64,000 nucleotides of DNA from an uncultured bacterium (GCA_937951485.1 CALEDJ010000032.1:62001-126000); one strand, 5' to 3'. Positions 27,902 through 37,095 are shown, numbered from the stretch's first letter. The notes: generated by a model not told the origin, from the letters alone. Numbers and translations: made by a program.

Positions 27902-28870
27902 ATGAATACAATGCGCATGTTCGCACTTCCCGTGACGCTGGTGTTGTTTGCCGTTATGGCGGGCTGCTCCGGAGAACAGCCGACCACGCCCGGAGAGAAA
28001 AAACATGTCATCGGGATGAGCCAGTGCAATCTGAACGAGCCTTGGCGCGTGCAGATGAACTCGGATATTCAGCAGGCCGCGGCAAAGCATCCCAACCTCC
28101 AGGTCATTTTCAAGGATGCGCAGAATGACACCATGAAGCAGGTCTCCCATATCGAGGAATTCATCAACCAGCGTGTGGACGTGCTCATCGTCAGCCCCAA
28201 GGAGGCTGCGCCCCTGACCGAACCTGTGGCCAAGGCCTACCGTCAGGGCATCCCCGTCATTGTGCTCGATCGCCGCGTTCTCGGCGACGAATACACCGTA
28301 TTCATCGGCGCGGACAACAGGCTGATCGGCGAAGCGGTGGGACGCTGGGCGGTCAAGACGTTGGGCGGCAAGGGCAAGATCGTGGAATTGAAGGGCCTGA
28401 TGACCAGCACCCCGGGACAGGATCGCCACAGCGGGTTCCGCAAGGGCATCGAGGGCAGCGAACTGGAAGTCATTTTCGAGGCCGACATGCAGTGGCTGCA
28501 ACCCAACGCCCAGCGCGAAATGGAGTCCGCCCTGGCGCGGTACAGCGAAATTGACCTGGTTTACGGCCACAATGACCCCGGCGCCTACGGCGCCTGGCTG
28601 GCCGCCAAAGCCGCGGGGCGCGAGAAGGCGATGCGCTTCGTCGGCATTGACGCGCTTCCCCAGGAAGGCATCGCTTACGTTTCGCAGGGCATTCTCGATG
28701 CCTGCTTTGAATACCCCACCGGCGGCCGCGAAGCCATTGACATTGCGCTGAAAATCATCTCCGGAGAACCCGTTCCAAAAGAAATCGTGCTGCCGTCCCG
28801 TTACTTCACCCCGGAAAACCTCGACAAAGGCGGCGAATGGGTTGCGTCCCAGGAAGAAAACATGGGATGA
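27902..28870 (+). CDS. Sugar-binding lipoprotein of the RbsB family
   Basis: Periplasmic substrate-binding lipoprotein for the permease upstream. The N-terminal signal ends in a lipobox (FAVMAGCSG). The mature part is a type I periplasmic fold: IGMSQCNLNEPWRVQMNSDI, the DALIVSP-like loop VDVLIVSPKEA, VIVLDRRV, and GHNDPGAYGAWLAA for the ligand hinge. The 322-residue length is usual. It lies 28 bp after the permease and probably shares its transcript. The ligand is likely a pentose, hexose or inositol; this is family knowledge, not shown here. Confidence 0.9.
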   Translation: MNTMRMFALPVTLVLFAVMAGCSGEQPTTPGEKKHVIGMSQCNLNEPWRVQMNSDIQQAAAKHPNLQVIFKDAQNDTMKQVSHIEEFINQRVDVLIVSPKEAAPLTEPVAKAYRQGIPVIVLDRRVLGDEYTVFIGADNRLIGEAVGRWAVKTLGGKGKIVELKGLMTSTPGQDRHSGFRKGIEGSELEVIFEADMQWLQPNAQREMESALARYSEIDLVYGHNDPGAYGAWLAAKAAGREKAMRFVGIDALPQEGIAYVSQGILDACFEYPTGGREAIDIALKIISGEPVPKEIVLPSRYFTPENLDKGGEWVASQEENMG

Positions 28871-28880
28871 AGCGGCGAAT

Positions 28881-28958
28881 CGTCATTGCGAGCGAAGCGA
28901 AGCAATCCTACGCAGTCCGAAAAAATTGGAGACAACACCTTTCTTTGGACTGCCGTGG
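28881..28958. repeat. REP/MITE-like repeat, copy 2 (partly decayed)
   Basis: It begins CGTCATTGCGAGCGAAGCG and shares CATTGCGAG and the GAAGCAATCC core with the element at 2961. The right half (TGGACTGCCGTGG) no longer forms the inverted terminus CTCGCAATG, so this copy looks degraded. It lies just after the binding-protein gene. Confidence 0.6.
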
Positions 28959-29041
28959 CTTGCCGCCGCTTTCATGCGTCCAGGATCGCCTGGACGACAT
29001 GCCATCCTGCCGGCGATAGGACATACTGACTGGATGCTTGG

Positions 29042-29599
29042 ATGATTGAGTATATATGCCGAAAAAGAGTGAGTCTGTGCGTTCTCTTGACGGTGTTGTT
29101 TTGCATGACGGGCTGCGCGCCCAGCCTGCACGACACCGTGGCCCGGGGCGATGTCGAACGCGTCAGGGTGATGCTCGAACGCGATCCGCAACTGGCCAAC
29201 GCGCGCGGTCATTTGGACAAAACGCCCGTGCATTATGCCGTCACCTACAAACAGTCCGAATGCCTCGAACTGCTGCTGCGCCACGGCGCGGACATCAACG
29301 CCGCCGACTATACGGGCATGACGCCGCTGCATGTCGCGGCCATGCTGGGACGGAAAGAGGAAGCGGAATGGCTCCTGGAGCAGGGCGCGGAACTGGAACC
29401 CCGCGACATCTTCGGCGACACGCCGCTGATGACCGCCGCCATCTTCGGCAACGGGCACATCGTGGAACTGCTGTGGCGGCGCGGCGCGGACATCCACGCC
29501 CGCAACAACGACGACCGCAACGCCCTCGAACTCGCCCGGCATTACCGGCAGGACCGCGTCGAAAAATTCATCGAGCGGATCATGTCCAGACAACGATGA
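29042..29599 (+). CDS. Ankyrin-repeat lipoprotein
   Basis: A 185-residue exported protein. A signal sequence with a lipobox (VLFCMTGCAPS) suggests anchoring to the outer or inner membrane. Four to five ankyrin repeats follow, seen as DKTPVHYAVTYKQSECLELLLRHGADI, YTGMTPLHVAAMLGRKEEAEWLLEQGAEL and FGDTPLMTAAIFGNGHIVELL, with a shorter last unit (NDDRNALELARHY). Such proteins bind partners; no enzyme domain is present. The preceding 170 bp hold the repeat at 28881. Confidence 0.85.
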   Translation: MIEYICRKRVSLCVLLTVLFCMTGCAPSLHDTVARGDVERVRVMLERDPQLANARGHLDKTPVHYAVTYKQSECLELLLRHGADINAADYTGMTPLHVAAMLGRKEEAEWLLEQGAELEPRDIFGDTPLMTAAIFGNGHIVELLWRRGADIHARNNDDRNALELARHYRQDRVEKFIERIMSRQR

Positions 29600-29612
29600 T
29601 CTCCGTGGAGTC

Positions 29613-29626
29613 CACGCTTTAGCGTG
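29613..29626. repeat. Short palindrome CACGCT-TT-AGCGTG
   Basis: A 14-bp perfect palindrome between the ankyrin gene and rnhA. The same core, CACGCTTCAGCGTG, appears at 39760-39773 inside a larger inverted repeat, so this is probably a dispersed element. It is too short to be a convincing terminator by itself. Confidence 0.5.
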
Positions 29627-29691
29627 CGGGGTATGGAGCAACCCTGACAGGCCGAATCCTGTACTCCGGAACTTTTTTGGGAGTCCCGGCA

Positions 29692-30165
29692 TTGGACGAA
29701 GAGAAAGACATCGTGAAAATCTACACCGACGGCGGCTGCGAACCCAATCCCGGCGTGGGGGGGTGGGCTGCAATCCTCTCCTACAAAGGTCGGCTGAAAG
29801 AACTGTCCGGGGGCGAACCATACACCACCAACAACCGCATGGAGATGATGGCGGCCATCTGTGCGCTCGAAGCGCTCAAGCGCCCCTGCCGCGTGCTGCT
29901 GCACACCGATTCCGAGTACCTCAAGCGCGGCATCACCGAATGGTTGCCGAAATGGAAAAAGCGGAACTGGAAGCGTAAAGGCGGCGCGCTGAAAAACGAA
30001 GACCTCTGGCGCCAACTTGACGCCCTCGCCGAAAAACACCAGATCACCTGGAAATGGGTGCCCGGCCATTTCGGAATCCCCCTCAACGAACGCTGCGACC
30101 AACTCGCCAACGAAGCCATCCGCCGACAACGCCTGACAACAAAAAGGCGCGATAATAATCGTTGA
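29692..30165 (+). CDS. rnhA: Ribonuclease HI
   Basis: Cleaves the RNA strand of RNA-DNA hybrids. The catalytic acidic residues are all seen: D in [13 protein letters not shown] in [10 protein letters not shown] in LLHTDSEYL and D in [21 protein letters not shown] is the conserved loop histidine region. I chose TTG at 29692 because GGGAG at 29679-29683 lies 8 nt upstream; a TTG at 29677 and a GTG at 29713 are alternatives. The C-terminus ends in an Arg/Lys-rich tail. About 157 residues, normal for the family. Confidence 0.92.
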   Translation: MDEEKDIVKIYTDGGCEPNPGVGGWAAILSYKGRLKELSGGEPYTTNNRMEMMAAICALEALKRPCRVLLHTDSEYLKRGITEWLPKWKKRNWKRKGGALKNEDLWRQLDALAEKHQITWKWVPGHFGIPLNERCDQLANEAIRRQRLTTKRRDNNR

Positions 30166-30342
30166 TATTGTAGACGAGGACTTCGCAACAATCCTCAGTC
30201 GCCCTTGCTCATTGCAGCCGGTTTCCGGACCGCGCCACGCATTCGACCGAAGGTCTCCCCGCTTGTGCACAAAGAAACTGCCGCGCATGGCGGATCAGTA
30301 ACGGCATTCGTCATTCTGTCAATAGCGTGTGTTGCGTTTTTG

Positions 30343-30384
30343 CGCCTTCGCGTTGAAAAAATTCCCGAAATAAACGCAAAGGCG
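30343..30384. repeat. Inverted repeat, CGCCTTCGCGTT family
   Basis: CGCCTTCGCGTT (30343-30354) pairs with AACGCAAAGGCG (30373-30384) with one mismatch, across an A-rich 18-bp centre. The GCGCCTTtGCGTT core is common in dispersed intergenic repeats of several phyla. Confidence 0.55.
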
Positions 30385-30605
30385 TGGCGGAGCAAAGGCA
30401 AGGGCATGACCAAGCGAGAATTCTTGTGGATTTCATTGTTCCCCCTCCACACAGATTAAACTGGTTTCGCACGCTTTTCTTATTTGCTTTGGCGCAATCG
30501 GTTTCTTTTATCAATCAACAGGTTTTTTTACGGGATTGGGGAGTTATGGGGATTTTCGGATAGTGCCGGGGCCGCTGCCTTCCGTGTGTGTCAGCAAGGC
30601 CCCTT

Positions 30606-30722
30606 TTTGGAGTGCGCAAGCCGCGCTTGCGCTTTATTCACCAATGTCCTTGCCTATGGCGCATTCTCCAAGTTTGCAGTGATTTTCGGGGAAAAGCGCA
30701 AGCGTGGCTTGCGCACTCCAAA
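30606..30722. repeat. 117-bp inverted repeat with palindromic arms
   Basis: Two 30-bp arms (30606-30635 and 30693-30722) are inverted copies with a single mismatch, separated by 57 bp. Each arm is itself a palindrome, GCGCAAGC ... GCTTGCGC. This structure, palindromes arranged as an inverted pair, is that of REP doublets (BIME-like) that are mobilised by REP-associated transposases. Confidence 0.75.
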
Positions 30723-31011
30723 TGAGGATGTGGCAAGTTGCCGCATGTACATGGGCGAATAAAGCGGACGCGGCATCCTGCCGCGTTCCCTGCGTGCGGA
30801 TTTGGAATGTGATGAATGACTTGTTTCCCGACCTGGCACGGAACGCTCAATGGCAACAACGCCCGGGCGTTGTGCTGATGCAGATGTTGTTCGGTCATGG
30901 GGGATGGAGGATGGGGACTGGGGCCGATATCGGGGTGTGGGAACGGCTTTATTCAGGCTGTCGCGGCATGGCATACTTGAGGCAGTAACAACGCCAAGAT
31001 TTTCCGGGACA

Positions 31012-33819
31012 ATGACCACACAAAATCATCTCCGCAGACGCATTGCGCTGTATGTGATTCCGATTCTCATCGGGATGGGCGGCATTGTCTTTTCGCAGCA
31101 GTGGGACAATCTGGTCATCCGCAGTCTTATGCTGCTGGCGTCGGTTTCCGTGCCGCTTTTCGCCGGGGGGACCCTTTGGGTGCGATTTCACGCGGGGCGG
31201 CTGGAGCGGCTCATCCTGCTTGGCGGCATACTGCTGCTGATTGGGGGGGCGACGCTGAGCGTCTCGGGCGTCTCGGATGTCATCCGGGAACAGCAGGCAT
31301 TGTCCGATTTCGCGGAGGACCTGCTGCGTTTTCTGGGCGCGTTCAGCCTTCTATTGGGGTTGTTCGTGGTGTTGTACATGGTGGTGCGCACGGGAGAGGA
31401 CCTGAGCGAAATTGCGGAACGATTCCGTCACCTGGCGGAGCACATCTCCGAAGGACTGATCCTGAGCAGTGCGGACGGTGTGATTTTTCTGGTGAACAAC
31501 CAGTTCCTGGAGATGTTCGATTTGCGCCGCGAAGACGTGATTGGCCGCAACTCCTCCGAGTTGGCCCTGTCGCTCAAGGCGGACCGCATCGCTGAAGAAG
31601 TCGAAAAACGGGGATTTGGCATTGCTTCCGAGTATGAGTTGACGTGGCGCGTGCACGGCGAGGAGCGCCGCTTCTGGTTCAAAGGCGCACCCATTTATGA
31701 CCGACACGGCCGGCATACGGCCATCCTCGCTACCGTCCGCGACATCACCGAGCATCACCGCCTGTCGCAGCGGGTGGAACGTTACGCGCAGGGCCTTCAG
31801 AAACTCGTGGAAGAACAGACCCGGAAACTGCAACAGTCGGAGGAACGGTTCCGGCAACTGTTGCTGTCCATGAACGAGGGCTTTCTGACGATTGATGCCG
31901 AGCACCGCATCCGGTTTGCCAACGACCGCATCTGCAAGATGCTGCGGGTGTCGCCGGAAAGCATTCTCGACCGGGTGATTTTCGATTTTGTGGAGCCCAT
32001 CAGCCGGGTGCGCCTGATTAATTTATTTGCGCAGGGTGCGTCTGCGAGCCGCGCGGAATTGCGACAGGAATTGACATTTGTAGACAGCGAGGGGCGCCCT
32101 GTGCCGAGTCTGACGGCCATCACGCATATCGGACCGGGCGGCGCCAATGATCCGGCCTTTTCGCTGGTGATCACCAATCTTGCCGAACAGAAGCAGATGC
32201 AGCACCAGTTGGAATTGCGGGCGCGGGAACTGGAGCGGGTCAACGAAGAACTCCGCCTGCACGATCGCGCCAAGGACAGTTTCCTGTCAAATGTCAGCCA
32301 TGAACTGCGCACGCCCCTCAGCACCGTTCAGGGTTACGTGGAAATGCTCGAATCAGGCAGTTTGGGTGAAATTCCCGACCCGCAGCAAAGCGCGGTACGA
32401 ATCATGAAACGGAACGTCGAGCGGCTTGCCGCGTTGATCAATGAGATGATCGAATTCAGCCGGATGGAGATTCGGGGGGTACAGATATCCGCTGATCTTT
32501 TCAGTCCGGCGCGTCTCGCCCGCGAAGCCGCCGCGTCCATCCACCCGCTGACCCTGGCAAAGGACATCAGCGTCAACGTTTTTGTGGAGGACCACCTGCC
32601 ATACGCCTGGGGCGATCGGGAAAAACTGGCGCAAGTGCTCGGCATTCTTCTGAACAATGCGGCGAAATTCACCGACCCAGGCGGCATGATCCAACTCCGG
32701 ATGTCCAGCGCCCGGGAAGAAAGCCTCGTCATCGCCGTGTCCGACACCGGTATCGGCATTGACCCGGCGCATCATGAAAAGATTTTTTCCAAGTTTTACC
32801 AGGTGGACAGTTCGAAAACCCGGCGCTACGAAGGGGCGGGCATCGGCCTCTCCATTGCCAAGAGCATCGTTGAGTCGCACCGCGGGCACATCGAGGTGGA
32901 AAGCGTCCCCGGCAAAGGAAGCACCTTTACGGTAACCCTGCCGCATGCGTTGTTGGCCATAGACTGCGCCCCGGAAGACCTCGAGGATTTTTCACGATTG
33001 CGCGTGTTGTGCGTCAATCCCGTTCCCGAATCGCACGCGGCCATCACGGCCTTTCTGGAGGGCGCAGGCTGCGCCGTGCGGTCCGCGCCAAACGGCTATG
33101 AATGTTTCCGCATCGCCTTGGAGACACAGCCCGACCTTATCATCATGAGCGAAACCTCTGAGGTGGAATCACACGAGGCCATATCCCAGTTGCGCCAACA
33201 TGAAGTCACGGAACACACGCCTGTCATTATCATTGTGGACGCCCAATCAGACACCATTGCGCCGAAGGCTGTCGCTTGGGAGGCTGTTCACCAACTGAAA
33301 CGGCCTTTCCCAGTCAAGACCTTTGTCGAGCATATCCGCGCACTGTGCTTTGGCGAACCCATCCTTCTTCCCGATGCGTCGGGCGAAGAAAGCGCCGAAG
33401 TGGAGTTCCGGCCCCACGTATTGGTTATTGACCATGACCCCTGTTTGCTTGAATGGATAGAGATGGCCCTGCGCCATCGCCACATTCCCTTCAGCGGCGC
33501 GAGCGCCGCCGCCGAAGCCCTGAAAATCGCCGCGCAACAGCCCGCCGATATTATCTTTCTTGATGTGGACACGCGCGGCGCGCGTGCCTTGGAAGAATCG
33601 GGGCTGCTGCTCAACCACGACAGCACCCGCCACACGCCTTTGTATATCATGACCGGATTGCCGGACAAGGCGCCGCCGGTCAACGGCGTCGCCGGCATAC
33701 TCCGAAAACCTTTTGCCATCGAGGAATTCATTAAAATCGTACAGGACGTCGTCCGCCGGAAAACCCGTACCATGGACCGCAGCCAGGGCGCTGCGACCGC
33801 GCAGACGACACCCGGTTAA
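31012..33819 (+). CDS. Membrane hybrid histidine kinase with two PAS and two receiver-like domains
   Basis: A 935-residue sensor. Four predicted membrane helices lie in the first 130 residues. Two PAS domains follow (HLAEHISEGLILSSADGVIF; LLLSMNEGFLTIDAEHRIRF), then HisKA with His430 in NVSHELRTPLSTVQGY and a HATPase with LNNAAKFTDPGG, SDTGIGIDPAHHEKIF and GAGIGLSIAKSIV. Two receiver-like domains end the protein. In the first, the phosphoacceptor position holds Ser713 (LIIMSETSEV), so it is probably inactive; the second keeps Asp851 (IIFLDVDTRG). I chose ATG at 31012, which gives MTTQNHLRRRIALYVIPIL; an in-frame extension to 30850 is unlikely. The stimulus is unknown. Confidence 0.88.
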   Translation: MTTQNHLRRRIALYVIPILIGMGGIVFSQQWDNLVIRSLMLLASVSVPLFAGGTLWVRFHAGRLERLILLGGILLLIGGATLSVSGVSDVIREQQALSDFAEDLLRFLGAFSLLLGLFVVLYMVVRTGEDLSEIAERFRHLAEHISEGLILSSADGVIFLVNNQFLEMFDLRREDVIGRNSSELALSLKADRIAEEVEKRGFGIASEYELTWRVHGEERRFWFKGAPIYDRHGRHTAILATVRDITEHHRLSQRVERYAQGLQKLVEEQTRKLQQSEERFRQLLLSMNEGFLTIDAEHRIRFANDRICKMLRVSPESILDRVIFDFVEPISRVRLINLFAQGASASRAELRQELTFVDSEGRPVPSLTAITHIGPGGANDPAFSLVITNLAEQKQMQHQLELRARELERVNEELRLHDRAKDSFLSNVSHELRTPLSTVQGYVEMLESGSLGEIPDPQQSAVRIMKRNVERLAALINEMIEFSRMEIRGVQISADLFSPARLAREAAASIHPLTLAKDISVNVFVEDHLPYAWGDREKLAQVLGILLNNAAKFTDPGGMIQLRMSSAREESLVIAVSDTGIGIDPAHHEKIFSKFYQVDSSKTRRYEGAGIGLSIAKSIVESHRGHIEVESVPGKGSTFTVTLPHALLAIDCAPEDLEDFSRLRVLCVNPVPESHAAITAFLEGAGCAVRSAPNGYECFRIALETQPDLIIMSETSEVESHEAISQLRQHEVTEHTPVIIIVDAQSDTIAPKAVAWEAVHQLKRPFPVKTFVEHIRALCFGEPILLPDASGEESAEVEFRPHVLVIDHDPCLLEWIEMALRHRHIPFSGASAAAEALKIAAQQPADIIFLDVDTRGARALEESGLLLNHDSTRHTPLYIMTGLPDKAPPVNGVAGILRKPFAIEEFIKIVQDVVRRKTRTMDRSQGAATAQTTPG

Positions 33820-33847
33820 CCCGCCACATGACAGGATCAGGAGAAAA

Positions 33848-35026
33848 ATGACCCGAATATCCCCCAACCCTCGAATCAGTGTGATTCCTTTTGTCATCAT
33901 CTTGCTTGTGGCGCATGCCGCGCCCGCCGCGCCGACTCCAAAAACGCTTCCTGTCAGCGCGATTTGCATCGAAGCCGACACCGGCCTGGTGATCCATGAA
34001 GAGAACGCCGAATTAAAGCGGCCTCCAGCCAGCATGCTGAAACTTATGCAGATGCTGCTTGTGGTCGAGGGAATGGATGCGGGCAAATGGACGCCTGACA
34101 CCCCCGTCACCGCGTCGAAGGAGGCTGAGCGCATGGGGGGGACCCAGGTCTTTCTGAGCGAAGGGGAAACCTGGCCCCTCAAAGACATGCTTAAAGCGCT
34201 CGCGGTCGCCTCCGCAAACGATGCCGCCGTCGCCATCGCCGAAGCGTTCTGGGGCAGCAAGGAAGATTTCCTTAAAGCGATGAACGCCCGCGCCCGCGAA
34301 CTCGGCATGAACGACACCACATTCCACAGCGTCCATGGCCTCCCGCCCGACCGCGGCGGCGAATTCGACGTTACCACCGCGAAAGACATGGCCATTCTCG
34401 CCCGGGAATGCGTCAAGCACCCTGAAATCATAAAATTGACCGCACAGAAAGAAGCATATTTCCGTGGCGATGGCACGCCCTACCACAACACAAACAAACT
34501 GCTGTGGCGCATGGCCGACTGCGACGGCCTCAAGACCGGTTACATCCGCGCCGCCGGTTTCTGCATCACCGCCACCGCCCAACGCGACGGCATCCGGCTC
34601 ATCGCCGTCGTCATGGGCGAGGGCCGGAACGGGCATTTCACCCGCGCCCGACAACTCCTCGAAAACGGTTTCACCCGCATCGCCCGCATCAAAATCCTGG
34701 ACAAAAACCAACCCGTCGGCGAACCCGTCCCGGTGGACCACTGCGAGATCGAACACATCCGCCTCATGCCCGCCGAGGATGTCTGGGCGCTTCTCATCAA
34801 AGACGACCTCAAACGCCTCGAATTCCGTCCCGAACACCCGAATCCCCTGCAGCCGCCCATGCAGGAAGGCGAAATCGCCGGCGAAATCCGCGTGCTGCTG
34901 CGCGGCGACACCATTGCCAGCGCCCCGCTCGTTGTCCCGCAAGCGCTCACCCCCAGGGGATGGCGGCTCCATATCCAGGATGGCATCGCCCGATGGGAAT
35001 ATCTCGATATCGTTGACAGCAGGTAA
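33848..35026 (+). CDS. D-alanyl-D-alanine carboxypeptidase (PBP5/6 family)
   Basis: Periplasmic serine peptidase that trims the terminal D-Ala from peptidoglycan stem peptides. It has 392 residues, with a signal peptide (VIPFVIILLVAHAAPA). The three penicillin-binding motifs are present: S62-M-L-K65 (PPASMLKLMQML), SAN in AVASANDAAVAIAEAF, and KTG in CDGLKTGYIRAAG. The C-terminal part (after about 270) is a PBP5-type beta domain. CAGGAG lies just before the ATG. It follows the histidine kinase by 28 bp and is likely co-transcribed with it. Confidence 0.92.
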   Translation: MTRISPNPRISVIPFVIILLVAHAAPAAPTPKTLPVSAICIEADTGLVIHEENAELKRPPASMLKLMQMLLVVEGMDAGKWTPDTPVTASKEAERMGGTQVFLSEGETWPLKDMLKALAVASANDAAVAIAEAFWGSKEDFLKAMNARARELGMNDTTFHSVHGLPPDRGGEFDVTTAKDMAILARECVKHPEIIKLTAQKEAYFRGDGTPYHNTNKLLWRMADCDGLKTGYIRAAGFCITATAQRDGIRLIAVVMGEGRNGHFTRARQLLENGFTRIARIKILDKNQPVGEPVPVDHCEIEHIRLMPAEDVWALLIKDDLKRLEFRPEHPNPLQPPMQEGEIAGEIRVLLRGDTIASAPLVVPQALTPRGWRLHIQDGIARWEYLDIVDSR

Positions 35027-35296
35027 TTCGCGCACCGACACCGGGCGCTAAGAGATGGAACAGGTCACTCCGGACGTCTTGCAAGCACCACAGTCACTTT
35101 CGGCATGCCGTGTGTCTGCATACTGACCATACGAAAATATAACGTGCCCTCTTCTCCAGAAGCATCTCATCACCAGGACAAAAAGAGGTGAACAGATGTG
35201 GAACTGTCTGCATGCGCATCGTTCCGGCTTACTTGTCTGTTCGGTTTCGCGCCCATACGCATAACCGTAATGCCGGGCAGGCACGGTGAATTTCTG

Positions 35297-35944
35297 TTAT
35301 CCTGCGGCTTTAAGGGTTTCGATGGCTTCAAGGTAGGAGTTGGGGTGCTGGAAGATATAGGATCCGGCAACGAGCACGTTTGCGCCGGCTTCGACGACGA
35401 GGGGGGCCGTGGAGTCGTCAATGCCGCCGTCCACTTCGAGGTCGCGGTCGCCGATCATGGCGCGGACATTGCGGATTTTTCGCAGCATGTCGGGGATGAA
35501 GCGCTGACCACCAAAGCCGGGGTTTACAGTCATGAGCAGGACCATGTCAACGATTTCGACCAGAAACTCGATTTCATCTTCCGAGGTGCCGGGGTTGAGC
35601 ACAATTCCGGCCATGCACCCCAGATCTTTGATTTGCGAAAGGATGCGGTGGGGATGCCGCGCGGCCTCGATCTGGATGGAAATGATGTCGGCCCCGGCGC
35701 CGGCGAAGTCCTGTATGTATGCACCGGGATCATCAATCATGAGGTGGACGTCGAAGGGGACGGTGCTGTGCCTGCGTAACGCGGCGATCACAGGCGGACC
35801 GATGGTGATGTTGGGGACGAAGTGCCCGTCCATAACGTCAATATGGATGTAGTCCGCACCTGCGTCAATCACGGCGCGGATTTCTTCACCGAGGCGGCTG
35901 AAGTCACTGGCCAGAATGGACGGAGCGATCTTGATTGGAGGCAT
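35297..35944 (-). CDS. rpe: Ribulose-phosphate 3-epimerase
   Basis: Interconverts ribulose 5-phosphate and xylulose 5-phosphate in the pentose phosphate pathway. The 215-residue TIM barrel shows APSILASDFSRLGEEI, HIDVMDGHFVPNITIG, FDVHLMIDDP, LMTVNPGFGGQRFIPDML and LEVDGGI, with metal-binding His and Asp residues in place. It is the last gene of the ybaB-fmt-rsmB-PASTA-rpe set, 5 bp after the PASTA gene. The 270 bp downstream to the convergent carboxypeptidase gene hold nothing recognisable. Confidence 0.95.
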   Translation of the reverse strand: MPPIKIAPSILASDFSRLGEEIRAVIDAGADYIHIDVMDGHFVPNITIGPPVIAALRRHSTVPFDVHLMIDDPGAYIQDFAGAGADIISIQIEAARHPHRILSQIKDLGCMAGIVLNPGTSEDEIEFLVEIVDMVLLMTVNPGFGGQRFIPDMLRKIRNVRAMIGDRDLEVDGGIDDSTAPLVVEAGANVLVAGSYIFQHPNSYLEAIETLKAAG

Positions 35945-35949
35945 ACGGT

Positions 35950-37095
35950 TTAGAATTCTCCTGTTTGCATGCGTTCGCTTCGAGTGACGGGCGGCTGTCC
36001 CTGCGAAAGGTAATACGACTCCTCCAGAATACCGTTGATATAGATTTCAACGATGACTTCGCCGACGTAGGTGATGGGGATACGGATGGCGCTGCCGGCG
36101 CGGTAAGTGCGCTTGGATTGTTCGTCGAAGAGCGGCGACTTGGTCCATGCGACGCTGCGGTTGCCGTTGCGGTCAATCACCTCTACGCGCACATCGCGGT
36201 CGAACCAGTCATAGCGCATCACATGACGCACTTCAGCCTGGTGGCGCATGTCCGGCACTTCCACGGCGCCTGAAGGTTTGACATCATAAGTCACGATCTG
36301 GCCCGCATAAATCAGCGTATCGGGCGGCGGGTCCTGGTTGAGGGCGACGTCCTCCATGGCGCCGGGGATGTCCACGAGATTCGGGACGAGGGTGACGTTG
36401 TACGGTGCCAGGATAGCGAGGACTTCCTGTACGGTTTTGCCCCGGATGTCGGGCATGAACGCGCTCTGGCGGTCGGTGCCGGCGCTGACAAGCAGGTGGA
36501 TGCTGCCCTGGCTGGGGATGGGTTGTCCGGGCGGCGGGTCCTGCGCAATGATGGTGTCGCGGGGGCTTTTGTGGGGAATGCGGGCGACAGTGCCGACCCG
36601 AAACCGCGATTCCGTGATTTCCTGTCGGGCGTCGTTGAGCGCCTTCTTGAGAAACGACGGCGCGGTCAGGAACGGCGTGCCCATGCTGACCACGGGATAG
36701 ACCTTGCGTCCGGTACGCACGACGCGCCCCGCGTCGGGGCGTTGCGCAATCACATGGTACTTCGGGACAGTGGGGTGGGTCACCTGTTCCTGCTTGCCCA
36801 GTTCAAGGCCGCGCTCCGCCACAAGAAACGACGCTTCGGTGATGGGCAGGCCGACGATATTGGGCACAGTGACATACTGGCCGCCGTCCAGCGCCTCCAT
36901 AAACACATAATAACCCGCACCCGCCATCACAAGCAGAAAAAACACCGTGGCGATGGTCCACTGAATGGACCACGCGACAAAGCGCAGGATGAAGAACACG
37001 AAACTCAGAATCGCTTCCGCAATCGTGTCAAGAAGAAACCGTCCCACGCCCCGTCCGAGGGGAGGATGCGATACTGTCCCTTGTCCGTCTGCCAC
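35950..37095 (-). CDS. Membrane PASTA-domain protein without kinase
   Basis: A 381-residue bitopic protein. Residues 21-68 hold hydrophobic segments (FLLDTIAEAILSFVFFIL and TIATVFFLLVMAGAGYYVF). Three extracytoplasmic PASTA domains follow, starting near YVTVPNIVGLPITEASFLV, FLTAPSFLKKALNDARQEI and AFMPDIRGKTVQEVLAIL; each ends with the AQRPDAG/AQDPPPG/NQDPPPD motif. The last 110 residues are a beta-rich domain of unknown type. PASTA domains bind muropeptides or beta-lactams. The GTG at 37095 overlaps rsmB by 91 bp; the next in-frame GTG, at 37047, is possible but has no ribosome site. It occupies the place between rsmB and rpe that PASTA kinases take in other phyla. Confidence 0.82.
   Translation of the reverse strand: MADGQGTVSHPPLGRGVGRFLLDTIAEAILSFVFFILRFVAWSIQWTIATVFFLLVMAGAGYYVFMEALDGGQYVTVPNIVGLPITEASFLVAERGLELGKQEQVTHPTVPKYHVIAQRPDAGRVVRTGRKVYPVVSMGTPFLTAPSFLKKALNDARQEITESRFRVGTVARIPHKSPRDTIIAQDPPPGQPIPSQGSIHLLVSAGTDRQSAFMPDIRGKTVQEVLAILAPYNVTLVPNLVDIPGAMEDVALNQDPPPDTLIYAGQIVTYDVKPSGAVEVPDMRHQAEVRHVMRYDWFDRDVRVEVIDRNGNRSVAWTKSPLFDEQSKRTYRAGSAIRIPITYVGEVIVEIYINGILEESYYLSQGQPPVTRSERMQTGEF

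Larger units (their letters stand above)
30166..31011. other. Long gene-free stretch rich in palindromic repeats
   Basis: About 850 bp without a supported gene between rnhA and the histidine kinase. It contains two inverted-repeat elements (30343-30384 and 30606-30722, listed separately). Short frames here overlap those repeats and have no family features. The last 150 bp, up to 31011, would hold the kinase promoter, but I see no clear box pair. Confidence 0.6.

Noticed and set aside
27140-28570. 476-residue frame opposite the ABC permease and binding protein
   Set aside because: Antisense to two clear genes; its composition (His/Gln-rich) is typical of shadow frames.
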